A stretch of DNA of 64,000 nt, taken from AG-12 sp035531535 (GTDB taxonomy: Bacteria > Chloroflexota > Dormibacteria > Aeolococcales > Bog-877). Every line of letters begins with the position of its first letter. Position 1 is the first letter of the stretch. Shown here piece after piece: positions 44,831-57,978 of the stretch. The notes beneath the pieces are model-generated. The model saw nothing but the letters and a program-made list of their open reading frames with translations, made no database searches and was not told where the DNA came from. The DNA lies in contig DATKSV010000120.1 of assembly GCA_035531535.1 (NCBI GenBank), forward strand, positions 61,704 through 125,703. Direction: 5' to 3'. The position numbers were made by a program, and so were the translations under genes.

Positions 44831-45301
44831 TCATCGCCGCAGGCTTGCCACCAGGCGCTGGGTCTGGAGCAGGAGCTCCAGCGCCTCATCGGCGGAACCC
44901 ACCAGCAGATCGCTGACCTGGATGGCACCGACGGCGCAACCCTCATCGCCGAGCACAGCCAGTGAGAGCCCCGCGATCTCCAGCATCCCGACGTCGTTGG
45001 CGCCATTGCCGACCGCCACCACCGAGTCGGGTCCGAGCTCGCGCACGAACTTCGCTTTCTGCTGCGACTCCCCGCCACCCGGCTGCAGCCGCACGGCCCG
45101 CACGCCCAGCTCGGCCGCGACCGCCTCCAGGGTGCCATGGGTGTCAGCGGAAAGCAGGCAGACGTCGAGTCGCTTCTGCAGCTCCGCCACGCTCGAATGA
45201 ACCGGCAGCAACCTCCCGTCAACAGCCACAGTGCCGTTGAGGTCGAGGACCAGGGTTCCCAGCCGCAGACGACGCCATCCGGGAACGTCTACTTCGATCA
45301 T
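44831..45301 (-). CDS. HAD-family phosphatase, soluble P-type ATPase-like
   Basis: A 156-residue haloacid-dehalogenase-fold protein. Motif I reads LDLNGTVAVDG (Asp nucleophile with Asn at the second position, usual for this small family). Motif II is LSADTHG, and motifs III and IV appear as Lys-rich QKAKFV and GNGANDVGMLE. It resembles the catalytic core of P-type ATPases without membrane parts. ATG 45301 has AAGGAG 7 nt upstream. Substrate unknown. It is a single gene. Confidence 0.85.
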   Translation of the reverse strand: MIEVDVPGWRRLRLGTLVLDLNGTVAVDGRLLPVHSSVAELQKRLDVCLLSADTHGTLEAVAAELGVRAVRLQPGGGESQQKAKFVRELGPDSVVAVGNGANDVGMLEIAGLSLAVLGDEGCAVGAIQVSDLLVGSADEALELLLQTQRLVASLRR

Positions 45302-45783
45302 GCGATGACTCCTTGCCCAACTCCGACCGGCCATCCGGGATGCATTCCACTCACCGGAGCGAACATTCATCGCCGCCGCACCGCGGTAGAAGGCCCCGGC
45401 GGGCGGCCCGGCTTCCGCGAGGCTTCGTCGCCGAGCTGATTGTAGGCCGGTCGCGAAAGGCGCCAGTTGAGGGGTTGCCGCGGTGGAGAGTCGGCTCCAA
45501 CCCAGGCGATGGGGCCCTCAGGTCCGGCCCCGAGGTGATGGCGTCTACCGACCCGCTACTGGTAGAGGGCCAGTCAGGTGGCGGAGGCCATCGGCGAAGG
45601 GCACCGGCCGGGCAGATGGCGATGCACAGATCCCGATGTGCCGGGCCGGGACTTGCCAGCGGCCAGCGGGACGGAGTCCGATCCTGGCTGACAGCGCCCA
45701 CGGCGGGGACACCAGGAGATCCCTGGACCGAGTAGCATGACCCTCAGTTGCATCAGGCGGGCTGCGCTCAGGGAGGGACCTGG
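45302..45783. other. 482-bp intergenic region
   Basis: Between the divergent HAD and C1 peptidase genes. No coding frame is supported on either strand and no clear repeat is seen. It should contain both promoters. Confidence 0.4.
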
Positions 45784-47133
45784 ATGGATGACGGTGTGCT
45801 CGGCGCTGAAGCGCTCCGAGCGTTTCGCGAATCCTTCGCTGCCGATCCCGCCTCGCGGATGGCTCAGAATGCGGTTACGCGAGCCTCCATTGAGCAAGTT
45901 GCTCTGGTCCGAGACAAAGTCAGCAGCACCGGCCACACTTTCTCAACCTTGCTCGACGACTGGAAGGTGACCAATCAGCGGCAGAGCGGGCGGTGCTGGC
46001 TCTTCGCCGGACTGAATCTTCTCCGAGTGCCAGCCATGAAGAAGATGGGCCTAAAGAACTTCGAGTTCTCTCAGAACTACGCCATGTTCTGGGACAAGAT
46101 TGAGCGTGCCAATTACGCCTTGGAAGCGCTCATCGCCACCTGCGACCGCGATCTAGACGACCGCACGGTCGCCTACCTGCTCGACTCCCTCGCCGATGAC
46201 GGCGGCCAGTGGAACATGTTTGTCGCGCTCATCAGAAAGCATGGCCTGGTCCCCAAGGAGGTGATGCCGGAGACGGAGAGCTCCTCCAACACCAAGCGGA
46301 TGAACGAGGTGTTGCGGACTTTGCTCCGGCAAGGCGCAAGAGCTGTCCGGGGGGCTGGACTCCGCAGTCGGGCTGAGGCGCGGGCAGAGAAGGAAGCGGT
46401 GCTAGGCACCATCTACCGAGTGCTGTGCATCCATCTTGGCACTCCTCCCGACCGCTTCCTCTGGCAGTGGACCGACAAGGATCGGAACTTCCACCGCGAT
46501 GGCGAGCTCACCCCGACCGAATTCGCGGCTCGCTACATAGACCTGCCGCTGGACGACTATGTCTGCCTGGTCAATGACCCGCGGCCCACGAGTGCGCTGG
46601 GTCGCACCTTCACCGTCGAGTACCTAGGGAACGTGGTCGGGGCTCCGCCAGTCCGCTACCTCAATGTCGAAGTGAGCCTGATGAAAGAAATCACCTCCCA
46701 CCAACTGCTCGCTGGGGAGCCGGTATGGTTCGGTTGCGACGTTGGCCAGATGATGAGCACCGAATACGGAATCTGGGACGCGGATCTGTATGCGCTATCC
46801 GCCCTCTATGGTGTTGACTTCACCTTGGCCAAGGGCGAGCGCCTCCTATATCACGAGTCGGCCATGACCCACGCCATGCTCTTCACCGGAGTAGATATCG
46901 TCGACGGGGTCCCGCGCCGCTGGCGGGTGGAGAACAGTTGGGGTGCTGACAAGGGACGCAAAGGATTCTACGCGATGAATGACTCGTGGTTCGACGAGTA
47001 CGTGTTCGAGATTGCGGCCCCCCGGAAGTCGCTGCCTGCGCACCTGCAGCAGGCGTTGCAGCTGGAACCCATCATCCTGCCCGCTTGGGATCCTATGGGC
47101 GCTCTCGCGCGCGGGAACTCGCCTCAGCGCTGA
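45784..47133 (+). CDS. aminopeptidase C / bleomycin hydrolase-type cysteine peptidase
   Basis: A 449-residue C1B peptidase. The catalytic triad is visible: Cys in NQRQSGRCWLFAGLNLLR, His in AMTHAMLFTGVD and Asn in RWRVENSWGADKG. The preceding Gln (NQRQ) forms the oxyanion hole. Aminopeptidase C/bleomycin hydrolases form hexamers that trim peptides and inactivate bleomycin. ATG 45784 is 7 nt after a GGGAGGG site. No signal peptide, so it is cytoplasmic. It is a single gene, convergent with a small membrane protein. Confidence 0.93.
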   Translation: MDDGVLGAEALRAFRESFAADPASRMAQNAVTRASIEQVALVRDKVSSTGHTFSTLLDDWKVTNQRQSGRCWLFAGLNLLRVPAMKKMGLKNFEFSQNYAMFWDKIERANYALEALIATCDRDLDDRTVAYLLDSLADDGGQWNMFVALIRKHGLVPKEVMPETESSSNTKRMNEVLRTLLRQGARAVRGAGLRSRAEARAEKEAVLGTIYRVLCIHLGTPPDRFLWQWTDKDRNFHRDGELTPTEFAARYIDLPLDDYVCLVNDPRPTSALGRTFTVEYLGNVVGAPPVRYLNVEVSLMKEITSHQLLAGEPVWFGCDVGQMMSTEYGIWDADLYALSALYGVDFTLAKGERLLYHESAMTHAMLFTGVDIVDGVPRRWRVENSWGADKGRKGFYAMNDSWFDEYVFEIAAPRKSLPAHLQQALQLEPIILPAWDPMGALARGNSPQR

Positions 47134-47289
47134 CCAAGGCTCGACTCGGCCCGACTCCTCGGATGAGCCATGGAGTGGGCTCGGCCTTCTTCAGGCAGAG
47201 CGTGGAATGGGCGGCGGGCGGCTCCGGCCCAACCGGCGGGTGGACGTTGGGACACTTCTTGTCGCTGCCGCTAACCGGCCGCGGAGCGC

Positions 47290-47484
47290 TCAGACCGGCC
47301 CCGCCGGACGGATACGCCACGCCCACACCAGCACGACCAATCCCGCCAGAAGACAAAGGCAGCCCAGGCCGAGCCACACCACTTGCCCGCTCATGAACGA
47401 ACCCCCGATCAGGTTCAGCCCCTGCCCGACCCAGACAATTCCCACCAGCAGTAGGACGACGCCGCCGATCCCACGGGCCCACAT
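47290..47484 (-). CDS. small two-helix membrane protein
   Basis: A 64-residue protein with two membrane helices (GGVVLLLVGIVWVGQGLNLI and WLGLGCLCLLAGLVVLVWAW) joined by a short GGSFMSGQVV loop. Similar short proteins with a GSFM(T/S)G loop occur in high-GC bacteria, as far as I recall; the function is unknown. ATG 47484 directly follows GAGG, so initiation strength is uncertain. It is convergent with the C1 peptidase and parallel to the hybrid kinase operon. Confidence 0.65.
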   Translation of the reverse strand: MWARGIGGVVLLLVGIVWVGQGLNLIGGSFMSGQVVWLGLGCLCLLAGLVVLVWAWRIRPAGPV

Positions 47485-47716
47485 CCTCAGCTGCCACCAA
47501 GCCGAACCGGCCCCGGCGATGTAGTCACCGTCCAGGTGCTGCCTCCAGATACCCTGGAAGCGACCCCCTCCCCAAGCGACAAGATCAACCGTGCCCCGAT
47601 CGGAGCCACCTTAAACTGGTCGGCGGATGCGGAGCCGGACCGGCTGCGTGCGGACCCTGCGGTCATGCTGAGGAGGCTGGCAACAGGTTCAGATTGGCGG
47701 TCGTCCGGAAAGCGTG

Positions 47717-50628
<2,912 letters not shown>

Positions 50629-50632
<4 letters not shown>

Positions 50633-52878
50633 CGGGGTGGAGTGGCCAGCATTTCAGCCCGCCTCCGCATTGAAGCCGTGACGCGGCTGACCAGGTCGCG
50701 GGGGCTGAAGGGTTTGACCATGTAGTCATCAGCCTTGAAGGAGAACGCCTGGACCTTCTCGGCCGGCTCGGCGGCAACGGTCAGCATCACGATCGTCGTG
50801 GCCTCATTGCTGAGGTCCTCGCGGAGGATTCGGCAGACCTCGAGACCGCTGACCCCGGGCAGGTAGACATCGAGTACCACACAGTCCGGCTCGAACTGCC
50901 GTGCCAGGGCCAGCGCCTCCTCGCCACTTCCGGCCTCTCGGACATCGAAACCGGCCGCGGCGAGGCTGGAGCGCGCCAGCCCGCGCACGTCTGGCGCATC
51001 ATCGACTACGAGGACCTTTCCGGAGCTGAGCCGTTGGGCGACGACTTCCGGGGAGGCCTCATGCCATCCAATGGCCCCGCGCGTACGCGCGGCGAGCAGG
51101 GCGTCGATGGCGTCCACCGTCATGGGCCGTGCGAAGTAGTAACCCTGAGCCTCGTCACAGCCGAGGGTGCGTAGCCGGGTGACCTGATCGGCCGTCTCGA
51201 CGCCCTCCGCGACCACCTGGAGATCGAGCGCGTGGGCCATGCCCATCACCGCGGCCACAATCGCGGTCGCCTCAGGATCCGTGCCGACCCCATCGACGAA
51301 GGACTTGTCGATCTTGAGTTCATCGAGTGGGAAGCGCTTGAGGTAGGCGAGTGAGGAAAACCCCGTGCCGAAGTCATCGATCGAGATCCGCACTCCGAGC
51401 GACTTCAGCTTCCGCAGGACAGCGACAGCCATCTCGGCATCCTGCATGAGCACGCTCTCGGTGACCTCGATGCAGATTCTCGCCGGGTCGATCCCGGCCT
51501 GCTCCAGGATCGTCTTGAAGGTCTCGGCGAGCCCGGTCTCGAACTGCCGCGGCGACAGGTTCACCGCCACGGAGATGGGCAAGCCTCCCGGCAGCACCGT
51601 CGACCATCGCTTCGCGTCCCGGCACACCTGCTCCATGACCCAAAGCCCAATCGGGATGATCAGTCCGGACTCCTCGGCGAGCGGAATGAAGTCGAGAGGC
51701 GGGATCACCCCTCGGAGCGGGTCCTGCCAGCGCAACAGCGCCTCGACACCGCTGATGCCGTCGGTCAACAGCGAGATCTTGGGCTGGTAGACGACGCGGA
51801 ACTCGCGTCTGTCGAGAGCTTCCCGAAGGGCTTGCGTGTTGTCGATCCGAGCCTGCAAGCGGGCTTCCATCTCGGGCGCGAAGCGTTCGTGCCGGTCGCC
51901 CCCCAACCGCTTGGCCACGCGCATCGCGGTCTGGGCCTCGAGGATCAGCGCTTCGGGGTCAATGGAGGTATCGGCCGTCACCGCGATCCCGATACCCGCA
52001 GTGATGGACAAGGTGGTGCCCCCCACCTTCATCGGCGCGCGCAGGGCCGTATGCACTCGGGTGGCGGCAGTCTCCGCGGCCATATCGTCGGGGATGTCTT
52101 CGCAAAGCAGGAGGAACTGGTCGCCGCCCAGCCTGGCCGCGACGCCCAGAGTCCCCGGCGCACCCTCGTACAGCCGGAGAGTGTCCGTCAGCCTCCGCCC
52201 GACCTTTGCCAGCACCCGCTCCCCGGCCTCCTTGCCCAGACGGTTGGAGAGATGGGAGAAGTGGTCAAGGTTGATCGCCAGCACCGAGATGGATCCGTGG
52301 TACCGCGAGGTGCGCTCGAGAGCGATCCTGACGTAGTCAGCGAATAGGTCACGGTTGGGAAGCCGTGTCAGCGGATCATGGAGGCCGTGGAACGAGTGAT
52401 GGGCCTCGAGACCATTCTGGTTGGGGCTCTCCCGCCACACCACCACCGCACCGAGAACTGCGCCCGCGCTGCTGATCAGCCGTTGACCGGAGGCGGCCAT
52501 GATGCGCCGGACACCAGTCGTGGACTCGAGAGTGACCTCGAGATCAGTCACCGTCTCACCACCGAGAACCCGCATCAGTAGCGTGGTTTCGCCGAGGACT
52601 GCGGGGTCGTTGGAGGCGTAGGTGATCCCATAAGCCTCCCAGTCCTTGGGAGGAGCCCCAGCAAGCGCCAGACCGGCGAACCGCCTCAGGGCCGGGTTCG
52701 CCAAGGTGATGGTCCCGTCGGCGTCACAGCCGACGACAAGGTCCTGGGAAGTCGCGACCGCAGCCCGGAGGAGGTCCTGTTCGCGTGGGCGCCGGCGACG
52801 ATCGACGGCGTCGTGCCAGGTACTCGCCGCCTTCGCAGGAGAGCCCTGTGGTTCGATCGGCCTGGAGCGTATGGTCAC
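50629..52878 (-). CDS. PAS-GGDEF-EAL-REC phosphodiesterase-like regulator
   Basis: A 749-residue protein: PAS (about 38-150), GGDEF (165-335) with GGDQF (251-255) and no RxxD I-site, EAL (350-600) with intact EALLRW (379-384), DDFGTGFSSL and EGVET, and a C-terminal receiver with Asp670 and Lys722. The EAL metal residues are kept, so it is probably a c-di-GMP phosphodiesterase, with the GGDEF half regulatory. A receiver at the C-terminus, after EAL, is unusual because REC usually precedes output domains. GTG 52878 overlaps the stop of a 10-codon leader frame, with no Shine-Dalgarno. It is cotranscribed with the hybrid kinase, which may phosphorylate it (inference). Confidence 0.9.
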
Positions 52879-52907
52879 CTTGACCCGGCGCCCATCTGGT
52901 CAGCCAT
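52875..52907 (-). CDS. possible 10-residue leader peptide
   Basis: ATG 52907 opens a frame MADQMGAGSR whose TGA overlaps the GTG start of the EAL-REC gene (GTGA). TACCAT lies exactly 6 nt upstream (52914-52919), so a leaderless transcript would initiate at this ATG, and ribosomes finishing it could restart on the EAL-REC start that has no ribosome site. Two ACCAGATGG direct repeats overlap the start region. Short, so it could be chance. Confidence 0.4.
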   Translation of the reverse strand: MADQMGAGSR

Positions 52908-52913
52908 CTGGTG

Positions 52914-52919
52914 ATGGTA
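52914..52919 (-). promoter_or_regulatory. -10-like TACCAT of the EAL-kinase operon
   Basis: TACCAT, 6 nt before the leader ATG on the minus strand, following the same spacing as other leaderless starts here. Confidence 0.45.
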
Positions 52920-53174
52920 GCACCGATTCGGGCAAGTGCCTTTAAGTGAAGTTGCGACCTCTGGACGGGGCTACCGGGAGCGCACTTCACCAGCGATCTG
53001 CCACCACCTTGGCAAGCTGGCAAGCGTGAGGTCAGACCTAAGATCCGCGAACAGCGGCTGCGGGAAGGGGCGGGGCTGGCCCCCAGAGATGACGAATGCC
53101 TCGCCTTTCAGCGAGAATCGGAGGTGTTGAAGCCAAACCGATTGAGCTGAGAGGGAGGCACCCGTTAGGTGAAG

Positions 53175-54567
53175 ATGATAGCGCGCCGGAGGGCCGGGGT
53201 CGAGTTCCGCTGCAACGACCCCTCGCTGACGCCGTATGCTGGATTGCCCTTGGTGGCAGAGACCGTCCGAGTGCTGGATGCGACTGCCGCGCCGGACCGG
53301 TTCTGGGCCCACTGAAACTACGACGCCGCGGGGTGTCGGGCGGAGAGTTGCTGGTGGCGCTAGGGGAATCGATGCTGGTGGGTGGTCACTTCTTCTCCGA
53401 CCTGGACACTTTGCGCGCCGACGCCGCGGGAGCGGTGCTGCGCACCGTCGCGGCGACCCCCGCTGCCACAACTGCTCTGGGCCTGGCCCGCCGGTTCAGC
53501 CCCGAGCAGCTGGCCGCCCTGCCCACGGCCCAGGCGGAACTCGTGGGCCGGCACGTGGCGGCGTTGCCGCGCCGGCGGCGGCGGGCACTGCTGGGCAAGC
53601 GGCCCACCATTGATGTGGATCCCCCGGATGTGGAGGTGCACGGCACCCAGAAAGAGCGAATTGGCTGGACCTACGCTGGGGTCCGGGCCGGGCGGCCGGT
53701 GCTGGTCACCTGGGCTGAGGCGGGGGTGATACTCACGGGCGAACTCTTGCCGGGGACCAGGACCCCCGTCCCACCGCCCCGAATTGGATGCGGCAGGCAG
53801 TGGCCGCGCTGCCCAAGGGCACCAAGCGCCCCCGGGTGCGCTGTGATTCTGGGCTGTTCTCCGGCGATGGGGCCTGGGCGGCAGTGGACGCAGAGGCGGA
53901 CTTCGCCATCGCTGCGGCGCGCAATGCGGCGGTGTGCCGCGCCATCCAGGGGATCCCCAAGGACGCCTGGCGGCCTGCGACGGGGATGCGGGGAGCAGCG
54001 GTGGCTGTGGCCGATTATGTCCCTGAGGATTGGCCCAAGGACACCCGAATGATCGTGCGCCGGGTACGGATCGAGGCCAATGAGATCTCCCAGGATCCGC
54101 GTTCCCGGCGTCGGCGCACCTTCGATCCCGCTCAGCTCCAACTCGCTCTCGAAGGCGCTGTGAGCCATGCTTACGCCTATTACCCGATCGTGACCAACCT
54201 GAAAGGACCGGCCCAGGCCATCGAGGCCTGGTTTCGGGAGCGGGCCCAGATCGAGGAGCGCATCAAGGACACCAAGCTCGGGATGGCGCTTCGGCACTTG
54301 CCCAGCGGCTTCGCGGTGGCCAACCAAGTCTGGATGTGGGCCGCCTTTCTGGCGCTCACCCTCTCCGCGGCCTTGCAGGCATTGAGCGGCAACGACCATC
54401 CCCACCGGGCTCACGGCAAGCGGCTGCGCCGGGAACTCATCGGGGTGCCGGCCCGAGTGGTTAGACACGCCCGCCGCTTGGTGGGGCGACTTGCCCCCGC
54501 GCAGCAGGACGGGCCCTTCCTAGCCGCCTACCAGCTCCTGGGCGCCCTTCCCACTCCGACTGGCTAA
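53175..54567 (+). pseudogene. IS1380-family transposase with two frameshifts
   Basis: The transposase is readable only by joining three frames. Frame 3 from ATG 53175 gives VEFRCNDPSLTPYAGLPLVAE and stops near 53313. Frame 2 continues KLRRRGVSGGELLVALGES, FFSDLDTLRAD and KRPTIDVDPPDVEVHGTQKE to about 53760. Frame 1 carries DPRPTAPNWMRQAVAALPKG, RCDSGLFSGDGAW, the DDE-like IEERIKDTKLG and FAVANQVWMWAAFLAL, ending at 54567. The order matches IS1380-group proteins of about 460 residues. Both breaks disrupt the reading frame, so it is probably dead. I could not find convincing terminal inverted repeats. Confidence 0.75.
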
Positions 54568-55086
54568 ACCGCAAGCCACTGGCCATCCGGCCGCTTCCCT
54601 CTACCGCAAAGGCGGCGGACCAACGCGCCTGGGAGAGGCGATTCCACCCCAAGAAACCCGCCCCCCGTAGGTCAGAGTGCGGCTCCAGTCCCACCGCACC
54701 CTTTCCACCGACCCCACCAGCCCTAATCCTCTTTCAGCAGGCGCGTTTGCCCAGCCGCGGTGGCAATCCAACCCCCGCCGGAACCCTTACTCGCGGATCT
54801 AGGTCTGACTCCAACACCTGGCGTCGGCTGGAAGCCACCTGGTCGTACCTGAACCCCGAACCCGGCCGCGGCGTCGCGCTCGTGAATGAGCCTCACCCTG
54901 CGCTGACCAACCTTGCGGCATGGCAGCGCTTCACCCGCCTCAAGCGAGATTGAGCCGGGCCGCGGTCTGGACGGACCGTCCCGGCCTACAGCCAAGCCAG
55001 CGCCATATGCTTGGAGCGCCGCAAACCCACGGTGGATCGGACGGCCCCTGAAGAAGCATGGACCACCGGGGCCACGCAGTAGCGGA
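54568..55086. other. 519-bp region after the IS1380 relic
   Basis: Several overlapping frames exist but none resembles a known protein. CTTTCAGC occurs at both the transposase upstream end (about 53103) and here (about 54733), but in the same orientation, so it is not an IS terminal repeat pair. Probably degraded insertion-sequence DNA. Confidence 0.35.
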
Positions 55087-55881
55087 CTACACGACGGTTA
55101 CCGTAACTCCCATGGCTCGGAGAGAGGCAACCTTTGGAGCCGGGGTCTCGCTCCCGGTGATGACTTCGTCGATTTCGTCCCAGCCGGCGAACGTGAACAA
55201 GCGCTCAACCTCGAATTTGCTGTGATCGGCCAACACCACAACCTTTCGGGCTGCCCGCACGATGGCTTGCTTATACGAGGCATCACTGCTATCTGGCACC
55301 TGAAGGCCGCGGTCGGCGCTAACGCCCTCGGTACCAATAAAGGCGAGGTCGATTCGCAGCGCCGCCAGCGCCTCCAGTGCCCGCGGGCCGAGGAAGGCCT
55401 GGGAAACTGCGCGGAACTCGCCACCGACCACCAAAAATGGAACTGAACCCCGTCTCGCCAGGATGTTAATCACGTTGAGAGCGTTGGTGATGACAGTCAA
55501 CTGACTATTGGGCAAATGGGCAGCCATCGCCCCTACCGTGGTGCCAGCGTCGAGCAAGACCGTCTCCCCTGGTTGGCAGCGGTCGCAAGCCGCCCGGGCG
55601 ATCCGGACCTTTTCGTCCTTGTGCTCCCCAAGCTTGGCCGCGTATGGGACCTCGAATCCAGTGCCTCGACTCACCAAGGCGCCGCCCCGGACGTTTACCA
55701 ACACTCCCTGTCGGTCGAGCTCGCGCAAATCGCGCCGAATGGTCACCTCCGACACGCCCAGCAAGTGGCTAAGTTGCCGCACCTCCGCCCGGCCCTGGTT
55801 CTCCAAGACCGACAAGATGCTGAGGTGGCGCTCCCCCTTAAGCTGAGTGGCCGCCTCCACTACGGGCACATCACTTCCCAT
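55087..55881 (-). CDS. DeoR/GlpR-family transcriptional regulator
   Basis: A 264-residue regulator. The DeoR helix-turn-helix (about 18-70: ERHLSILSVLENQGRAEVRQLS, SEVTIRRDLREL) precedes the sugar-phosphate sensor fold with VLLDAGTTVGAMAAHL, VITNALNVINIL, DLAFIGTEGVSADRG and VVVLADHSKF. Such proteins repress sugar catabolic genes until a phosphorylated sugar binds. It follows the APC permease by 64 bp in the same orientation, so it is the last gene of a cupin-permease-regulator operon. The palindrome in the shared promoter at 57981-57995 is a candidate operator. Confidence 0.9.
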   Translation of the reverse strand: MGSDVPVVEAATQLKGERHLSILSVLENQGRAEVRQLSHLLGVSEVTIRRDLRELDRQGVLVNVRGGALVSRGTGFEVPYAAKLGEHKDEKVRIARAACDRCQPGETVLLDAGTTVGAMAAHLPNSQLTVITNALNVINILARRGSVPFLVVGGEFRAVSQAFLGPRALEALAALRIDLAFIGTEGVSADRGLQVPDSSDASYKQAIVRAARKVVVLADHSKFEVERLFTFAGWDEIDEVITGSETPAPKVASLRAMGVTVTVV

Positions 55882-55945
55882 GGCCGTGGTCTCCGCGGGT
55901 GAACGCGCTGCTGGCAGGCCAGCCCCTGCGGGCTGGCCTGCCCCT

Positions 55946-57388
55946 CTAGGCTTGGCTGTCGGCGTCCCGATCAGCCCCGCTCAGCATACCCGCTCGCGCC
56001 AGCAACTCGGGATGGCGTCGGCCCACCGAGCGCACCACGAATACGCCTGCGACTAGCCAGACCAGTGCGACAAAGGGGGCTACCATCACCGGAAACGCCG
56101 GCAGGGGAACCACGGAGAAGTAGATCGGGAGGAGAATTAGGAGCGCACCAAGAATGGGGATGACGAAGTGGAGAAAGAAGCTAAAAGAGTGGATCTTGCG
56201 AAAGTACGCAGGGACGCTCACATTGACTGCGAAGTGCACCGCCAAAGCGCCCAGCGTGGCAATCGTACCAAACAGGAAGAACCCCTCTAGGGGCCCGAGT
56301 AGGGCACCGGCGATACTGACTCCGACCACCGTGACGATAGCCGAGAGGTGAATGGCACGGTAGGGCGTCCGGTACTCAGGATGGGTTACTCCCAGGCGGC
56401 GGGGAACTATTAGGTTGTCTCGTCCGAGGGAGAAGAGCATGCGCGCTTGGGCATTGTGGATGGCGAGAGCACAGGCGAGGCTGCCATTTAGGGTGAGGAT
56501 GGTCAGCAGCCATACCCACACCGCACTGAGATTGTGCTGCACCAAGGTTACAAAAGGCACAGTTGACGAAGCATAGGTTGACATATGGTGGGGTCCCCAA
56601 GCCACCACGGACACAAAGCCGAGGAAGATGTAGAAGGCACCGATTCCGACAATGGCGATGATGACTGAGCGCGTGATCGTCTTGAGGGGATTGCGCGCTT
56701 CCTCTCCGAGGGTAACCGCGGCACCAAAGCCAGTCAGGCTGAGGAAGGAGAAGATCACCCCTAGAGCCACCCCGCCCAGACCCGTAGGGGACAGTTTGGG
56801 GGTGAAGACGACCCCACTACTCTGATGAGCGTGCAGAGCCAGTAACCAGATCGCCACGACCAAGAAGACGAGGACTTCAAGTCCTCCCATGACGTAAGAG
56901 TAGTTGAGGGAGATGCGGATACCGCGATAAGACATGAACCAGATGAAGCCCGCTGAAATCATCGTGGCCGGCCACCACATCCAATTCGCTACATGCATAC
57001 CGAAGTCGATATTGAGCAAGCCAGGCAACAAGTAGCCGAAGAAGAGCACAGTGCCGGCCAAGCTGGCGGCCTCATAGAGAAGATAGATCCAACCGGTGTA
57101 GAGCCCCGCCCGGGGATTGAGTCCGCGTGTCACATACGTGTAGTAGCCGCCGGCACTGGCGACCCGGCGGGCGTACTGGATGACAGGAATCACCAGCAGG
57201 GCAGCCAGCAGGACGCCCAGGACCAGCGCCAAGGGCATCGCACCCCCGGCGAAGGCCGCGACACCGGTCAAGCCCGCCACCACGGATAGCCCGGGGGCCA
57301 TATTGGAGATGGACTGGAAGATGACCTGAGGCATCCCCAAGGAGTCCGTCGCCAGGGTACCGCCGTGTGGAGTCGTGTTCCCGCTCAT
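55946..57388 (-). CDS. APC-superfamily permease
   Basis: A 480-residue permease with about 12 membrane helices. It has the APC opening helix and a GGYYTYVTRGL motif, FLSLTGFGAAVTLGEEARNP typical of the amino acid/polyamine/organocation family, and NAQARMLFSLGRDN in the mid-protein. APC proteins usually carry amino acids or amines. Here the neighbours are a sugar-phosphate isomerase and a DeoR regulator, so an amino-sugar or related substrate is possible (inference). ATG 57388 follows a GGGGAGGG site and overlaps the upstream cupin stop (ATGA). Confidence 0.87.
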   Translation of the reverse strand: MSGNTTPHGGTLATDSLGMPQVIFQSISNMAPGLSVVAGLTGVAAFAGGAMPLALVLGVLLAALLVIPVIQYARRVASAGGYYTYVTRGLNPRAGLYTGWIYLLYEAASLAGTVLFFGYLLPGLLNIDFGMHVANWMWWPATMISAGFIWFMSYRGIRISLNYSYVMGGLEVLVFLVVAIWLLALHAHQSSGVVFTPKLSPTGLGGVALGVIFSFLSLTGFGAAVTLGEEARNPLKTITRSVIIAIVGIGAFYIFLGFVSVVAWGPHHMSTYASSTVPFVTLVQHNLSAVWVWLLTILTLNGSLACALAIHNAQARMLFSLGRDNLIVPRRLGVTHPEYRTPYRAIHLSAIVTVVGVSIAGALLGPLEGFFLFGTIATLGALAVHFAVNVSVPAYFRKIHSFSFFLHFVIPILGALLILLPIYFSVVPLPAFPVMVAPFVALVWLVAGVFVVRSVGRRHPELLARAGMLSGADRDADSQA

Positions 57389-57918
57389 GTCTCCCTCCCC
57401 AACAAATCGTCCACCCAAGGTTCCTTGGGCACTCCCTCGTAGTCGTGACCGACCACGGCGCTACAACTGGACAGAAAGACCAGCGGCACCGGCCCGAGAT
57501 TGGTTACCCGGTGGGCCCAACCAGGTGGCACCTGCGCCCAGGTGAGAGGGTCGATCGCCACCGGCCGAACCTCTCCTTGCCGCGAGAGCAGCTCAAGGCG
57601 TCCTGTGCCCTCCAAGCCCACCACCAGTTCCCCGCCGTCGGGATCTCGGTGAAAGTGCCCTCGAGTGTGGAACGGCTGCTCTGGGTCTGGGCTGCTATAC
57701 AGCACCGTGACGGCACAGAGCAGATCCGTCGGAGTCGATCCAGTGGTCCACTCAAATACCTCGTAGACGACCGGGTCGTCAGCCCCATCCAAATTCCCAG
57801 GGTGGCTGCCGCCATGACCTGCAGACAGCTCACTCAGTCGCCTCAACGACTGGCTCGGGGCGGTCGTACGAAGCTGATCGATATCGACCAAATGCCCGGA
57901 AGGCCCTCGTATGTCCAT
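57385..57918 (-). CDS. cupin-type glucose-6-phosphate isomerase-like protein
   Basis: A 177-residue single cupin domain resembling archaeal-type phosphoglucose isomerases: HTRGHFHRDPDGGELVVGL supplies two His and a Glu metal ligand, and VPPGWAHRVTN supplies the third His with the substrate-binding segment. These metal enzymes interconvert glucose-6- and fructose-6-phosphate. ATG 57918 is preferred because GGGGGAGG lies 8 nt upstream; the frame also opens at 57924 and 57948. It is the first gene of the cupin-APC-DeoR operon, with a recognisable promoter upstream. Confidence 0.82.
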   Translation of the reverse strand: MDIRGPSGHLVDIDQLRTTAPSQSLRRLSELSAGHGGSHPGNLDGADDPVVYEVFEWTTGSTPTDLLCAVTVLYSSPDPEQPFHTRGHFHRDPDGGELVVGLEGTGRLELLSRQGEVRPVAIDPLTWAQVPPGWAHRVTNLGPVPLVFLSSCSAVVGHDYEGVPKEPWVDDLLGRET

Positions 57919-57978
57919 AATCATGTCCTCCCCCAAGTGGTCTGTCACGATCGGCGTGGGCTGATCGAAAGTGAGCGT

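Noticed and set aside
53103..54740. CTTTCAGC at both sides of the IS1380 relic
   Set aside because: Both copies are in the same orientation, so they cannot be terminal inverted repeats.
54723..54995. 90-residue frame in the gap after the transposase
   Set aside because: No family similarity, odd composition; probably a shadow or degraded IS DNA.
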